A stretch of DNA of 39,381 bases from Gammaproteobacteria bacterium (GCA_030752195.1 JASMER010000002.1:1-39381), one strand, 5' to 3'. Positions 1 to 9,985 are shown, numbered from the stretch's first letter. The notes: generated by a model not told the origin, from the letters alone. A program made the numbers and translations.

Positions 1-401
1 GGAAGCTCCCTGTCCTGTTCTTATCCTTAATCATATCCCTTTACTGCTCCAAACTGCCCAATTCGCCCTCTACGCATGCGGTTAATATTCGCACAGGAAT
101 TGTATCGACTGACTTTAAGAAATCTGCATAAGAATATCTAATATAAGGACTTTTTACTTTTCTCTAAGTCACATTCTGAACAGAAGCCGCGCGTTTACTG
201 GCCTGCGAAGTATTTAGGCACTAACCTTTTAAGAAGGGCCCAACGCGCATGCTGGAAACAAAATCGGGACTTCTTGAAAGCCGATGCTAGACACACCGTC
301 TGAGCTTGCGACCGGAACTCGTTCCAACTCTTGCCGACAAAGGATAAAGCGATCACAGAGGCATGCGGCGCAGTGCAAAAGATAGACAAGTCAACTGTGA
401 G

Positions 402-1634
402 TTACTCCATACCCATCGCGTGTCGCACGAGCAGATTTTTCAGCGGGCCAGCACCATCGATCTGAGTCAATCCGAAATTGCGAAGCCAGACCGTGGCGGG
501 AGTACGGCCGGCAAACAGATGTTTGAAACCTTCCATCACCCACATCATTCTGAGGTTGTGAGGCTTGCGCCGGCGTTGATAGCGCCCAAGAATGCGCAGA
601 TCGCTCGCTTCACGACCTGCGTTGAGACCTGTATGGAGCTCCTCACTGAGCGCAATGACATCCAGAAACCCCAGGTTTACGCCCTGGCCGGCCAGGGGAT
701 GTATTGTGTGGGCTGCATCGCCGACCAGAACAATTCCGTCGCGGAAGTATTCTGTCGCATGACGCTGCCGCAGGGGCACCCGAAAGCGCTTATCAGAGCA
801 CCTAACGGCACCCAGTTTAGATTCAAATGCACGCGTCAGCGCGTCATTAAATTGCGCCCCTGACAAGCCCATCAAGCGTTCGGCTTCGCTGGTCACCACC
901 GACCAGACGATCGAGCAATGGCGCTGTTCCTTATCTCCCGCCAGCGGCAGGAATGCCAACGGCCCGGTGTGGATGAAGCGCTGCCAGGCAATCGCCCGGT
1001 GTGGTTTTTCGGTTTGCACTGTTGTAATTATGGCATCGTGTCCGTAGTCCCATTCACGGGTCGCAAAGCCCGCCAGCTGACGAATTCTTGAATTTGCACC
1101 ATCCGCAGCAACCAGTAGCTTTGCCCGGACAGCGCTGCCGTCCTCTGAACCGATTAGCAGCGTACCTGATTCATCACGCTTCACGGAGGTCAGATTGAAA
1201 GGTGCGAAGTAGGTCAGATTGCTCTGTTCTTTCAGCCCCTGATATAGTGCCGATGAAATGACCGAATTCTCGACAATAGAACCCAGGTCGGATTGATGGA
1301 CTTCATGAGCCCGAAACTGAATCGAGCCGGTCCCCTCAGCATCCCAAACATGCATTTCTCCATAGGGGCATTGCCGCATATCGGCAATATAACGCCAGAT
1401 CTTCAGCTCGCTGAACAGCGCTTTCGAGGCCTGCGTCAGCGCGCTGACTCTGGGATCATAGCGCCCCGGTTGCACATGAAATAGCGTCTTGTCTGGTTCA
1501 AACGCGACCCGGTCAAGCAGCGCAATCCGACACGGCTTGCTTCCCGTGCCGATGTCAGCCAGAAGTCTAGCCAGGCTCGTGCCTACCATGCCTCCCCCGG
1601 CGATTACAATGTCAAACTCACGCTCTTGACTCAT
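402..1634 (-). CDS. ubiH: FAD-dependent UbiH/UbiF-family ubiquinone biosynthesis hydroxylase
   Basis: N-terminal FDIVIAGGGMVGTSLARLLAD dinucleotide-binding motif, GIVLVGDAAHTIHPLAGQGVNLGFLD motif typical of the UbiH/UbiF/VisC family; adjacent to visC/pepP. Internal ATG (MSQEREFDIV) preferred over the 1655 start. Confidence 0.85.
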   Translation of the reverse strand: MSQEREFDIVIAGGGMVGTSLARLLADIGTGSKPCRIALLDRVAFEPDKTLFHVQPGRYDPRVSALTQASKALFSELKIWRYIADMRQCPYGEMHVWDAEGTGSIQFRAHEVHQSDLGSIVENSVISSALYQGLKEQSNLTYFAPFNLTSVKRDESGTLLIGSEDGSAVRAKLLVAADGANSRIRQLAGFATREWDYGHDAIITTVQTEKPHRAIAWQRFIHTGPLAFLPLAGDKEQRHCSIVWSVVTSEAERLMGLSGAQFNDALTRAFESKLGAVRCSDKRFRVPLRQRHATEYFRDGIVLVGDAAHTIHPLAGQGVNLGFLDVIALSEELHTGLNAGREASDLRILGRYQRRRKPHNLRMMWVMEGFKHLFAGRTPATVWLRNFGLTQIDGAGPLKNLLVRHAMGME

Positions 1635-1815
1635 CGCCTCATTATAGGGACTCACCAGCGAGCTTGCATGTCATTGCTGATTTAACCCAACAGGCCCTAT
1701 GGCTTTGCGCGCAGCAGTTCACTGATCAAGCGCCCGGGCCCGCTGGCAAATAGGAACTCAAAGTGAATACTGATAGACTGAATTCCTGCCCAGCAAGCGT
1801 ATCGAGGAGATTGCA

Positions 1816-2277
1816 ATGCCACTCACCCTGACCACTGATCAACTGAACGACTATATCGGTAAAGAAGTCGGTGTTTCTGACTGGATGCTGATCGATCAAG
1901 AAAGGATCAATCAGTTCGCCGAAGCAACGGGAGACCATCAGTATATCCATGTTGATCCGGAGCGGGCGGCGCAAACACCTTTTGGAACCACAATTGCCCA
2001 CGGCTTTCTTACAATGTCTCTGATGGTTGAGATGGGCTATGAGGGAAGCACGAAACTTGCGAATTCGGTAATGGGCATCAATTACGGTTTCGACAAGCTA
2101 CGCTTTATCAATCCGGTCAAGGTCAACAACAAAGTCAGAGGACGGTTTCAACTTTTGAGCGCCGAGGAAAAGAATCCCAATCAGTGGTTACTCAAACACG
2201 CGGTAACAGTGGAAATTGAAGGTGAAAGCAAACCTGCCCTGATTGCGGAATGGCTCGGGATGACCGTTGTCCAGTAA
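1816..2277 (+). CDS. MaoC-like dehydratase family protein (NodN-like)
   Basis: Hot-dog/MaoC motif FAEATGDHQYIHVDPERAAQTPFGTTIAHGFLTMSLM. Confidence 0.85.
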   Translation: MPLTLTTDQLNDYIGKEVGVSDWMLIDQERINQFAEATGDHQYIHVDPERAAQTPFGTTIAHGFLTMSLMVEMGYEGSTKLANSVMGINYGFDKLRFINPVKVNNKVRGRFQLLSAEEKNPNQWLLKHAVTVEIEGESKPALIAEWLGMTVVQ

Positions 2278-2345
2278 TCCCAACAGCAAAAGCATGCGTA
2301 TCCGCTAACTTCTTCCCGTAGCGACTTATAAGGCGCCGAGTTAAC

Positions 2346-2759
2346 ATGAAAAGACGCATATTTTCCCTCCTTCCTTTCCTGACAGCCTGTGCCGGAGAGC
2401 CACCGCAAAACATCGGCGTGCAGGATGGTCGTCTGACAGCGTGCCCGGAATCGCCCAACTGCGTCTCCAGCTTCGAGTCTGACGCCAAACATGGAATCCA
2501 GCCCTTGCAAGCGAGCCTGCGCCAAGTCGAACGGGTGCTGCTTGGATTGGACGAGGCCAATATCGTGGAATCAAGTGACGGCTATCTCTACGCCGAATTT
2601 ACTTCGCGCCTCATGCGCTACGTTGACGACGTAGAGTTTCTTGAGGATTCGACAGCAGGCATTATTCATGTACGTTCGGCGTCCAGGCTGGGTTACAGCG
2701 ACCTCGGTGTCAACAGAAAACGCATCGAGAATATTCGCGGCCTGTTAAAGCGAAATTAA
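2346..2759 (+). CDS. DUF1499 domain-containing lipoprotein-like protein
   Basis: CPESPNCVSSFESDA... and IIHVRSASRLGYSDLGVNRKRIENIR motifs typical of DUF1499; N-terminal hydrophobic segment with Cys (LTAC). Confidence 0.75.
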   Translation: MKRRIFSLLPFLTACAGEPPQNIGVQDGRLTACPESPNCVSSFESDAKHGIQPLQASLRQVERVLLGLDEANIVESSDGYLYAEFTSRLMRYVDDVEFLEDSTAGIIHVRSASRLGYSDLGVNRKRIENIRGLLKRN

Positions 2760-2783
2760 GCCCTTCGGGGAGGGGAGGGCCTG

Positions 2784-4013
2784 TCAGGGCTTCAGCCCCA
2801 TTGCGCTTTGAGCAAACCTGCTGCGCATGGATGGCATGAGCTCCAGGCCCAGCAGCCCCAGCTTGCGGATCGCACTGTGACCCCATTGATTGTTTGAAAA
2901 CAGTTTCACCGTTTGATCGGTGAACAGCACCGATTCGAACTGATCCTGATTTTGCGATTCTAGATAGGCCTGCAGATTCCTCACCTCGCCGGGAGCAACC
3001 TGTTGCTCTTTTGCGATGACCAGCTGACGAACCAGGGCCGCAGAGTCGCGCAGGGCGAGGTTCAGACCCTGCCCGGCCACCGGATGTAAGGTGTGCGCCA
3101 CATTGCCCAACAGGACCAGTCCCGGCCTGACCTGCTCCCTGGCCAGCGTCAAAGACAGCGGATAGGCTACGCGCTTGCCGACCTGCATTATTCTGCCCAG
3201 TCGTTCTCCGAAGTACTGCGTCAGCATCGACATAAACGTCTCTTCGTCACAGCTGAGTAGTTCTTCCCGGTAAGATTCTAAGACAGTCCAGACGAGCGAT
3301 CCCCGATTCGACTTCTGAAAATCTGAAAGCGGAAGAACCGCAAGCGGACCAGACTCGGTAAAACGCTCGAAGGCAACCCCCGAATGTGGTCTCTCAAAAG
3401 CGACATTGGTGATAACAGCATGCTGGCCATAATCGGTTTTGGTTTGGTCGATTCCCAGACTTTCGCAAATAGAAGACCTGCCACCATCGGCTAACACAAC
3501 CAACTTGGCAAAGAGCTTGGTCAATTGCTCCTCGCGCGCAACCGTTAACTCCATCCCCGACCGACATGGTTTTATTTGAGTGATCGCAGCTGGAGCCAGC
3601 AGGCTAACTCCGGACGACGCCCGCATGGCCTCACCCAATACGTGGCCCAGTTCTCTATTTTCTATCACGTAACCCAGGGCTTCAACGCCATGCTCTGCGC
3701 TGCTGAGCGTTGTCCGACCAAAGTGTCCGCGATCACTTACATGTATCTCAATAATTGGTTCAACAAGCGGGGTGATCGCAGACCATAAATTCATGGTCTC
3801 GAAAATCTGCCTGCTCCCGAAAGATAGTGCAGTGGATCGCGAATCAAAGCTCGGTTGCTGATCGAAATTTGAACTGTCGACGGCTTCAACAACCAGAATG
3901 CTGTAAGCGCTGTCATTAATTTGTTGAGAAAGGTTCAGTGCGAAACTGGCGCCAACCAGACCACCGCCGACAACAACGACGTCACATTGGGTTGCTGAGT
4001 TCTGGACCTGCAT
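2784..4013 (-). CDS. UbiH/VisC(UbiI)-family FAD-dependent monooxygenase
   Basis: CDVVVVGGGLVGASFAL and GLVLLGNVAHTLHPVAGQGLNLALRD motifs; directly downstream of pepP. Confidence 0.8.
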   Translation of the reverse strand: MQVQNSATQCDVVVVGGGLVGASFALNLSQQINDSAYSILVVEAVDSSNFDQQPSFDSRSTALSFGSRQIFETMNLWSAITPLVEPIIEIHVSDRGHFGRTTLSSAEHGVEALGYVIENRELGHVLGEAMRASSGVSLLAPAAITQIKPCRSGMELTVAREEQLTKLFAKLVVLADGGRSSICESLGIDQTKTDYGQHAVITNVAFERPHSGVAFERFTESGPLAVLPLSDFQKSNRGSLVWTVLESYREELLSCDEETFMSMLTQYFGERLGRIMQVGKRVAYPLSLTLAREQVRPGLVLLGNVAHTLHPVAGQGLNLALRDSAALVRQLVIAKEQQVAPGEVRNLQAYLESQNQDQFESVLFTDQTVKLFSNNQWGHSAIRKLGLLGLELMPSMRSRFAQSAMGLKP

Positions 4014-4015
4014 AG

Positions 4016-5347
4016 CTAATGCGTCGACTCAGACATGAATGCTTCAATTTCTAAAACGGTTTTGGGCACACCTATACTGAGGATTCGATATCCAGACTTG
4101 GTTACCAGCACATCATCTTCGATCCGCACACCGATCCCACGCCATTGTTCCGGCACATCGGTGTTGTCAGGTGCAATATAAATTCCCGGCTCGATTGTAG
4201 TCACCATCCCAGCCTCCAACACACGCCAGGTTCCGTCGATTTTGTAATTGCCAACGTCATGGACATCCATACCGATCCAATGGCCAACACGATGCATGTA
4301 GAACTCTTTGTAGGCCTCGCTCTTGATGCACTGTGACAACGTGCCCTGCAACAGCCCTAACTTAATCAACCCTTTTGTAATCACCTTCACCGATGCGTTA
4401 TGGGGTGCATCCCAGAGCGCACCAGGTTTGACTTCTTCAATTGCGGCTTCCTGAGCTTTCAGTACTATTTCGTAGATCGCTTTCTGTTCATCGCTGAATT
4501 TACCGCTAGCCGGAAAGGTGCGGGTGATGTCAGACGCGTAGTATTCGTATTCACAGCCCGCATCAATGAGAACAAGGTCTCCCATTTCGATTGCCGCGTT
4601 GTTGGTGTTGTAGTGCAGAATGCAGGCGTTGTCCCCGGCAGCCACGATTGAACTGTAGGCAGGCGCACGACTGCCGTTGCGGGTAAAGGCATAAAGCAGT
4701 TCTGCCTCAAGCTCATATTCATGCACTCCGGGTCGGCAGAAAGCCATCGCCCGTCGATGCCCCTCCGCTGAAATTTTAGCAGCACGCTCCATCAGTTTGA
4801 TCTCGGCGGTACTCTTGAACAACCTCATTTCATGCAAGAGGTGATCAAGCATCAAAAATTCCCCCGGTGGACGCGCGCCCATTTTTGCCTTCTGGCGAAC
4901 CGTCTTTACCCATTCCATAACCTGATCATCGAACTTGTCGTCCTTCCCCATGGAGTAGTAGACGCGGTCTCTGCCCTCGATCAGGCCCGGCAGTATGTCA
5001 TCGATATCCGCGATCGGATAGGCATCATCAATCGCAAGATTCTGAATGGCCGCATCCGGGCCCATCAGGATGCCCGTCCACAATTCTTTCTCCTTGTTTT
5101 TTTCCTGGCAGAAAAGAACCACTTCTCCCTGCTTGCGACCGGGGATCAGCGCCAGCAGCGCGTGCTCCTCAGCAAACCCGGTCAGGTAATAAAAGTCACT
5201 GTTCTGGCGGTACAAATACTCCGCATCGTTGTTACGGAAACTCGGCGGGGCAGAGGGAACAAGGCCGATACTGTTGGGCTCCATTTGCGCCATCAACTCC
5301 TTCCGCCGAGTTCTCATTTCTTTATAGGGGTGGGATTTACCTGCCAT
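4016..5347 (-). CDS. pepP: Xaa-Pro aminopeptidase (M24B)
   Basis: NDAEYLYRQNSDFYYLTGFAEEHALLALIPG, metal-ligand segments LVLIDAGCEYEYYASDITRTFPASGKF, HRVGHWIGMDVHDVG, VTTIEPGIYI. Confidence 0.92.
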   Translation of the reverse strand: MAGKSHPYKEMRTRRKELMAQMEPNSIGLVPSAPPSFRNNDAEYLYRQNSDFYYLTGFAEEHALLALIPGRKQGEVVLFCQEKNKEKELWTGILMGPDAAIQNLAIDDAYPIADIDDILPGLIEGRDRVYYSMGKDDKFDDQVMEWVKTVRQKAKMGARPPGEFLMLDHLLHEMRLFKSTAEIKLMERAAKISAEGHRRAMAFCRPGVHEYELEAELLYAFTRNGSRAPAYSSIVAAGDNACILHYNTNNAAIEMGDLVLIDAGCEYEYYASDITRTFPASGKFSDEQKAIYEIVLKAQEAAIEEVKPGALWDAPHNASVKVITKGLIKLGLLQGTLSQCIKSEAYKEFYMHRVGHWIGMDVHDVGNYKIDGTWRVLEAGMVTTIEPGIYIAPDNTDVPEQWRGIGVRIEDDVLVTKSGYRILSIGVPKTVLEIEAFMSESTH

Positions 5348-5630
5348 GGGGACTACAAGACTCCTGTGTTAGTTTGCGGACCATCAGATCAAACGTGCTC
5401 ATCTGGATGATGAACCGGGTTGTAGTTGTGCAAGCATATCGGGCCGGCTGACGGGAACCAAGCCCATTTTTTTCACTCTTTCATTGACCGGAAAACACCT
5501 CGGCTCTATAGTTCATAAATTGCCTAAACAAACGCCGGTATAACGTTGCGGAGGGGTGAGTTTAATCCATTTCGACGAGCCGGTGCCCGCGCGATTTATA
5601 CGGTTCCCCAGCAAAAACAACTGACTACGT

Positions 5631-5837
5631 ATGAGCGAAGAAAGTTTTAACACCCTCAGCGGCAAAGTGGATGATCTGATTGATCTTTGCGCTGAAATGA
5701 AGCGTGAGAACCAGGCCCTAAAAGCGGAAAAGTCGAACTTGCAGCATGAGCGCCAGCAATTGATGGAAAAGAATCAGCTTGCCAAGACCAAATTGCGGTC
5801 GGTACTGGACCGACTGAAGTCCATGGGCGATTCCTGA
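5631..5837 (+). CDS. Short coiled-coil protein, ZapB-like / TIGR02449-type
   Basis: 68 aa heptad-rich sequence immediately upstream of zapA. Confidence 0.65.
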   Translation: MSEESFNTLSGKVDDLIDLCAEMKRENQALKAEKSNLQHERQQLMEKNQLAKTKLRSVLDRLKSMGDS

Positions 5838-5874
5838 GACGGCTCGCAACGCAAAGTTATTTAGGCGACAGAAT

Positions 5875-6189
5875 ATGAGTGAGCAAAACACCGCGGTACA
5901 AGTGACCATTCTGGATAAGGAGTATCAGGTCAGCTGCCCTCCTTCCGATCAGGAGGCATTGATCAAGTCTGCTCGCTATCTTGACGAGAGCATGCGGAAA
6001 ATAAAGGGCCGCGGCAACATACACGGCGCTGAGAAGATCGCTGTAATGGCAGCTCTTAACATCACCCATGACATGCTGCGCAAGAACCTGCTGATTAACG
6101 AAACCCGCCAAACCACTTCAGAGCAGGTACAAGCCCTCGAGGATAAAATCGATCTGGCTTTAGCGTCATCACGACAGCTTGAGTTTTAG
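5875..6189 (+). CDS. zapA: Cell division protein ZapA
   Basis: VQVTILDKEYQVSCPPSDQEALIKSARYLDESMRKIK...KIAVMAALNITHDML, canonical ZapA; conserved synteny with 6S RNA and 5-FCL. Confidence 0.9.
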   Translation: MSEQNTAVQVTILDKEYQVSCPPSDQEALIKSARYLDESMRKIKGRGNIHGAEKIAVMAALNITHDMLRKNLLINETRQTTSEQVQALEDKIDLALASSRQLEF

Positions 6190-6329
6190 CGTTACAAGCC
6201 ATGACCGCGAACGCGGCGTCGAATGGACGCCTCCAAGCCTGACTGACTCCGACCCCCCGTTTAACGAGATCAGGATTACCACGTGTCGGGAGCTTTCCCT
6301 GCCCCCGAAGCCCAAGTTATAATCTCATT

Positions 6330-6513
6330 GAGAGTTCCCTAGAACATTTGCCAGTCAAAAATGTTCTTGAGCCGATATTGTAATACCCGGAGGCAACTCG
6401 TTAGATGTTGTTGTGCAAGTCCGCAAGCCGGAAAGCCTTATGCATCACGGGAGCCACCACCTGAACCTTTCGGTTCAGGGCAACTTTGGTAGCGGTGTTC
6501 CGGGGGACTTGAT
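6330..6513 (+). ncRNA. ssrS: 6S RNA (SsrS)
   Basis: Located between zapA and 5-FCL as in many gammaproteobacteria. Exact GAGCCGATAT block at 6369-6378, GAAAGCCTTA near 6431, CACCTGAACCTTTCGGTTCAGGG hairpin, and a TATAAT -10-like element at 6318-6323. Ends approximate. Confidence 0.88.
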
Positions 6514-6544
6514 ATCACCTTCGCTAGACTGACCATAATCGATT

Positions 6545-7141
6545 ATGGATAACGACGAACGCCATACCCTGCGCGAGTCGCATCGGATGGCTCGCAATCG
6601 CCTGAGTAAAGAGGAGCAAGCAGCGGCAGCGGCAGCACTTTCCTCGTTAATTACCGCTCAGGATTTTTATCAGTCCGCCACGAAGATAGCGTTCTACCTC
6701 GCCATTGATGGCGAAATCGACCCTCAACCCCTGCTGTCACAAGCTTTGGCCGAAGGTAAAACCTGCTTTTTGCCAATTGCTGGCCAGCATGATGAACAAC
6801 TGCTCAGCTTCGCACCCTACGATAGCGCAACGGAGCTGATGGAGAACCAATGGGGCATAGCGGAGCCGCATGCGCCCGCCATCGCGGTCTCTCCCACCGG
6901 TTTTGATCTGGTTCTAGTGCCACTGGTAGCATTTGATCGGGAGTGCTATCGCCTCGGCATGGGGAAGGGGTTTTATGACCGAACGTTCAGTTTTAAAATT
7001 TTCAATCGAAGTAGACAGCCTCTGTTGATTGGGCTGGCACATGAGTGCCAGTTAGCAGAGCGGCTTCCCAACGAAAATTGGGATGTAAGTCTGGACGCGG
7101 TCGTAACCGCGGAGAAAATATACCGCCCGGATACTGCGTAG
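6545..7141 (+). CDS. fau: 5-formyltetrahydrofolate cyclo-ligase
   Basis: FDLVLVPLVAFDRECYRLGMGKGFYDRTF signature; downstream of 6S RNA. Confidence 0.9.
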   Translation: MDNDERHTLRESHRMARNRLSKEEQAAAAAALSSLITAQDFYQSATKIAFYLAIDGEIDPQPLLSQALAEGKTCFLPIAGQHDEQLLSFAPYDSATELMENQWGIAEPHAPAIAVSPTGFDLVLVPLVAFDRECYRLGMGKGFYDRTFSFKIFNRSRQPLLIGLAHECQLAERLPNENWDVSLDAVVTAEKIYRPDTA

Positions 7142-7514
7142 GGCGGTTCATAGCACTTCTCTGCCTATCCCTAGCGTCTCTGTCCCTTCTGGTTAGCGTA
7201 TACTGCATCCTACGGTACGGCAGTGCTATGGCAGGGCGCTACTGGCAAGCAAACTCATCCCGAATACTTCGAAAACTACGAATATCATTTCCGGTTTCTT
7301 ATTCATCGGTACTCTCAGGTACTGATTTCAGATAGAACTGCCGTTTTAGCTGATGAGGGCCTGATGACTGCCAGCAAATTCATCATACAGGGGGACTAAG
7401 TGCTTATTAACGAAGGCCTTCAGAGACAAATAAAGAAAAAGCAATTGATTACTGTCAATATGTAAAAAATACTTAAATATGCAAAAAGAGTTGCGCTTAA
7501 AAAAGCACTGGTCT

Positions 7515-7538
7515 TATACTGTATAAAAATACAGTATA
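7515..7538. promoter_or_regulatory. LexA (SOS) box upstream of imuA
   Basis: TATACTGTATAAAAATACAGTATA: perfect 10-bp inverted repeat around AAAA; core CTGTATAAAAATACAG at 7519-7534 matches CTGT-N8-ACAG. Confidence 0.92.
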
Positions 7539-7544
7539 AGTGGT

Positions 7545-8297
7545 GTGGATTTAAAAATGACTATTCTCAGAGACTCTGTCACTCAGCCAAAGGCCAATAT
7601 TGGCAAGGCGTTAAGTGACACCGCCTGCAACAGCAGAGGAGCCCCCTGGACAAGAGTAAATCAACTGCTGCACAGCAATCCAAACCTCTGGCGTGGTTGC
7701 GATATGGCCGGTCAAGGCTTTCACGGTATCGGCACTGGGTATCATGAGCTGGACGATATTCTACCGGGCCGCGGCTGGCCTAGCAGCGGCCTGGTTGAAG
7801 TGATTGCAAGACACTCGGGGATGGGAGAGCTACAGCTGCTCATCCCCCTGATGCAGTCAGTCATCAAGCAGGGGAAATGGATTCTCTGTGTGGCCCCACC
7901 TTATCTGCTTAATGCGCCTGCCCTGACTCAAGCTGGTATCGATATCGGACAGATCCTAATAGTGAAGCAAGACACGCCCTGTAAAGACGCGCTATGGAGT
8001 ATGGAAAAGGCGATGCAAACTGAAACCTGCGGGCTGGTGTTGGCCTGGCAGAACTGGCTACCGGGTAAAGTGCTACGCCGCCTGCAGCTTGCAGCTGAAG
8101 TTGGCGACACGCTGGCAGTCTTGTTCAAGCATAATGATAGCAAGTATTCACCATCGTCATTACGCCTGCAGATAAAGGGTTCAGTCACCGATAATCGCGA
8201 CTTTTCCCGGGCCGAAGTGACTGTCATCAAGGCTCGTGGCAACTTCAGGCCATTAAGTGCCCAGTTCAGTCTCTATCCGAAGACAGTGTCAGCCTGA
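7545..8297 (+). CDS. imuA: ImuA, translesion synthesis accessory protein (RecA/SulA-like)
   Basis: GTG start just after LexA box; GTGYHELDDILPGRGWPSSGLVEV, ALTQAGIDIGQILIV and C-terminal GNFRPLSAQFSLY; upstream of and overlapping the imuB ORF. Confidence 0.85.
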   Translation: MDLKMTILRDSVTQPKANIGKALSDTACNSRGAPWTRVNQLLHSNPNLWRGCDMAGQGFHGIGTGYHELDDILPGRGWPSSGLVEVIARHSGMGELQLLIPLMQSVIKQGKWILCVAPPYLLNAPALTQAGIDIGQILIVKQDTPCKDALWSMEKAMQTETCGLVLAWQNWLPGKVLRRLQLAAEVGDTLAVLFKHNDSKYSPSSLRLQIKGSVTDNRDFSRAEVTVIKARGNFRPLSAQFSLYPKTVSA

Positions 8298-8313
8298 GTC
8301 CGCAGAGAGAATC

Positions 8314-9792
8314 ATGGAGGATCCGAATAATTCGGCGCAAAAACCGGTGGCCACCGCCGGGTCACGTAAATCAGGCGTGATCAAGCTGCCCCTAGCTAAC
8401 CGCTGCGGGCCTGGTAAGCAGCGCCGTACCAATAACGAAAGCAATAAAGAACCTGCGAAATCTCGACCCAGGCGGCAAAGCCTCTGGTATGCGATCTATT
8501 TTCCGCAGCTAAGCGAACTCAGCGAATCACAACAGACGCAGATTCTCTATGAGTTAGCGGGTCTGGCGGAAAACGTCAGTGCCACCGTAAGCTTCCACTC
8601 TCAGGCACTGGTCTGCGAAATTCGCAGCAGCCTCAGATATTTTGGCGGGATAGACAATATCCACAGCAAGCTCCAGAGCCTGATTGTACCCGCACTGCAA
8701 ACCAGATCTCTGGGAGACAGCTTTCTCTATGCAGCCAGCCCAACAGTCAGCGGCAGTTTATTGCTGGCACGTTCAGGACATAATGCTCTGGTCTATCAGA
8801 AAGAAAACCTGCGCTCTGCCCTTGGAAAGCTATCTGTCGATGTACTCGATCTGCAGAAGGAGCAGCACCGGCGTTTGCACAACATGGGTGTCAGAAAAAT
8901 AAGGGACATCTGGCGTTTGCCAGTTGAAGGATTACATAAACGGTTTGGGAGTAATTTTGTCAATTCACTCAGCAAGGCAGCAGGCACAAGCCCTGAGCCA
9001 ACCCGAAACTATATACCCTCACCTGAATTTTCAGTTTCTTATGACCTTCCTTATGAAGTCGAGAATATAAATTATCTGCTGCCGATCATTGATGAAATAC
9101 TGATAAAACTTCGCGACTTCCTGATACAGAGAGATTTAAGTACCAGCCATCTGCTGCTGTCTATGGTCCATGAAAAGCGCAGCCGCACTGAAATTGACAT
9201 AGGCCTGAGACAGGCTACTCGACACCGTGACCACCTTTTATTACTAATAGAGACCCATTTTGCCCAACTTGCTGTACCTGCCCCTGTTGTCGGTTTAAAA
9301 CTCGAAGTCAAACAGTTCGATGCATTTCTGAGCGAAAGTGATGCCCTGTTAACAGAAGAGCGGGTGGAGTGCAGATCAAAAATTAACAGTAAGCACCTTG
9401 ATCAATTCATGGAGCAACTGCATGCACGCCTCGGCGATGATGCACTAAAGAGCATCAATACGATTGCTGAACATTGCCCGGAATATGCAACTCAACAGCT
9501 GAACTACGAAGACAAAAAGGCACAAATGTCGGCTACTGGAGTAACGAATAACCCACGTCCATTTTGGCTTCTGGATGAGCCCATTCAACTAACTTTAAAG
9601 GGCAGTAAACTGTATCATCGTCAGGCTATTACTTTGATCAGCGGCCCTGAACGTATCGAAACCTACTGGTGGTCAGGCCTAGATATTCTCCGCGATTACT
9701 ATATTGCAAGAGAACGAAATGGTAGCCGCCTGTGGGTGTTTCGAGAACGTAGTGGTGAGCGTAATTGGTTCCTGCATGGTTATTTTTCCTGA
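8314..9792 (+). CDS. imuB: ImuB, Y-family polymerase-like protein of the mutasome
   Basis: Y-family-like fold motifs (LWYAIYFPQL, EIRSSLRYFGG), RLHNMGVRKIRDIWRLPVEGLHKRFG, C-terminal YWWSGLDILRDYYIARERNGSRLWVFRERSGERNWFLHGYFS. ATG at 8314 is more plausible than the GTG at 8257. Confidence 0.87.
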   Translation: MEDPNNSAQKPVATAGSRKSGVIKLPLANRCGPGKQRRTNNESNKEPAKSRPRRQSLWYAIYFPQLSELSESQQTQILYELAGLAENVSATVSFHSQALVCEIRSSLRYFGGIDNIHSKLQSLIVPALQTRSLGDSFLYAASPTVSGSLLLARSGHNALVYQKENLRSALGKLSVDVLDLQKEQHRRLHNMGVRKIRDIWRLPVEGLHKRFGSNFVNSLSKAAGTSPEPTRNYIPSPEFSVSYDLPYEVENINYLLPIIDEILIKLRDFLIQRDLSTSHLLLSMVHEKRSRTEIDIGLRQATRHRDHLLLLIETHFAQLAVPAPVVGLKLEVKQFDAFLSESDALLTEERVECRSKINSKHLDQFMEQLHARLGDDALKSINTIAEHCPEYATQQLNYEDKKAQMSATGVTNNPRPFWLLDEPIQLTLKGSKLYHRQAITLISGPERIETYWWSGLDILRDYYIARERNGSRLWVFRERSGERNWFLHGYFS

Positions 9793-9985
9793 GCGAACTC
9801 ACCTGCACTGTTAGCGCACCATGAGCCTCCAGCAGATACTAGAACAAACAGGAATAGATAGTATGAATCCACTTCCCTGAACGCGGACTGAAAATAAGGA
9901 GCAATCGGTCCACACCAAAAAGAAAGTGCGATAGACGAAAGCCCCGGCAAGCAGCCAGGGCTTCGTGTCGAGCCCAGTAAAACCT

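Noticed and set aside
195-389. 64-aa minus-strand ORF
   Set aside because: Short, no recognisable motif and no support beyond being open; probably spurious.
363-863. 166-aa plus-strand ORF
   Set aside because: Antisense to the well-supported UbiH-family gene.
4832-5410. 192-aa plus-strand ORF
   Set aside because: Antisense to pepP, no family motif; typical antisense frame in GC-balanced coding DNA.
9936-9965. Imperfect hairpin CGAAAGCCC...GGGCTTCG after imuB as terminator
   Set aside because: Bulged stem, 13-nt loop and no T-tract; too weak to call.
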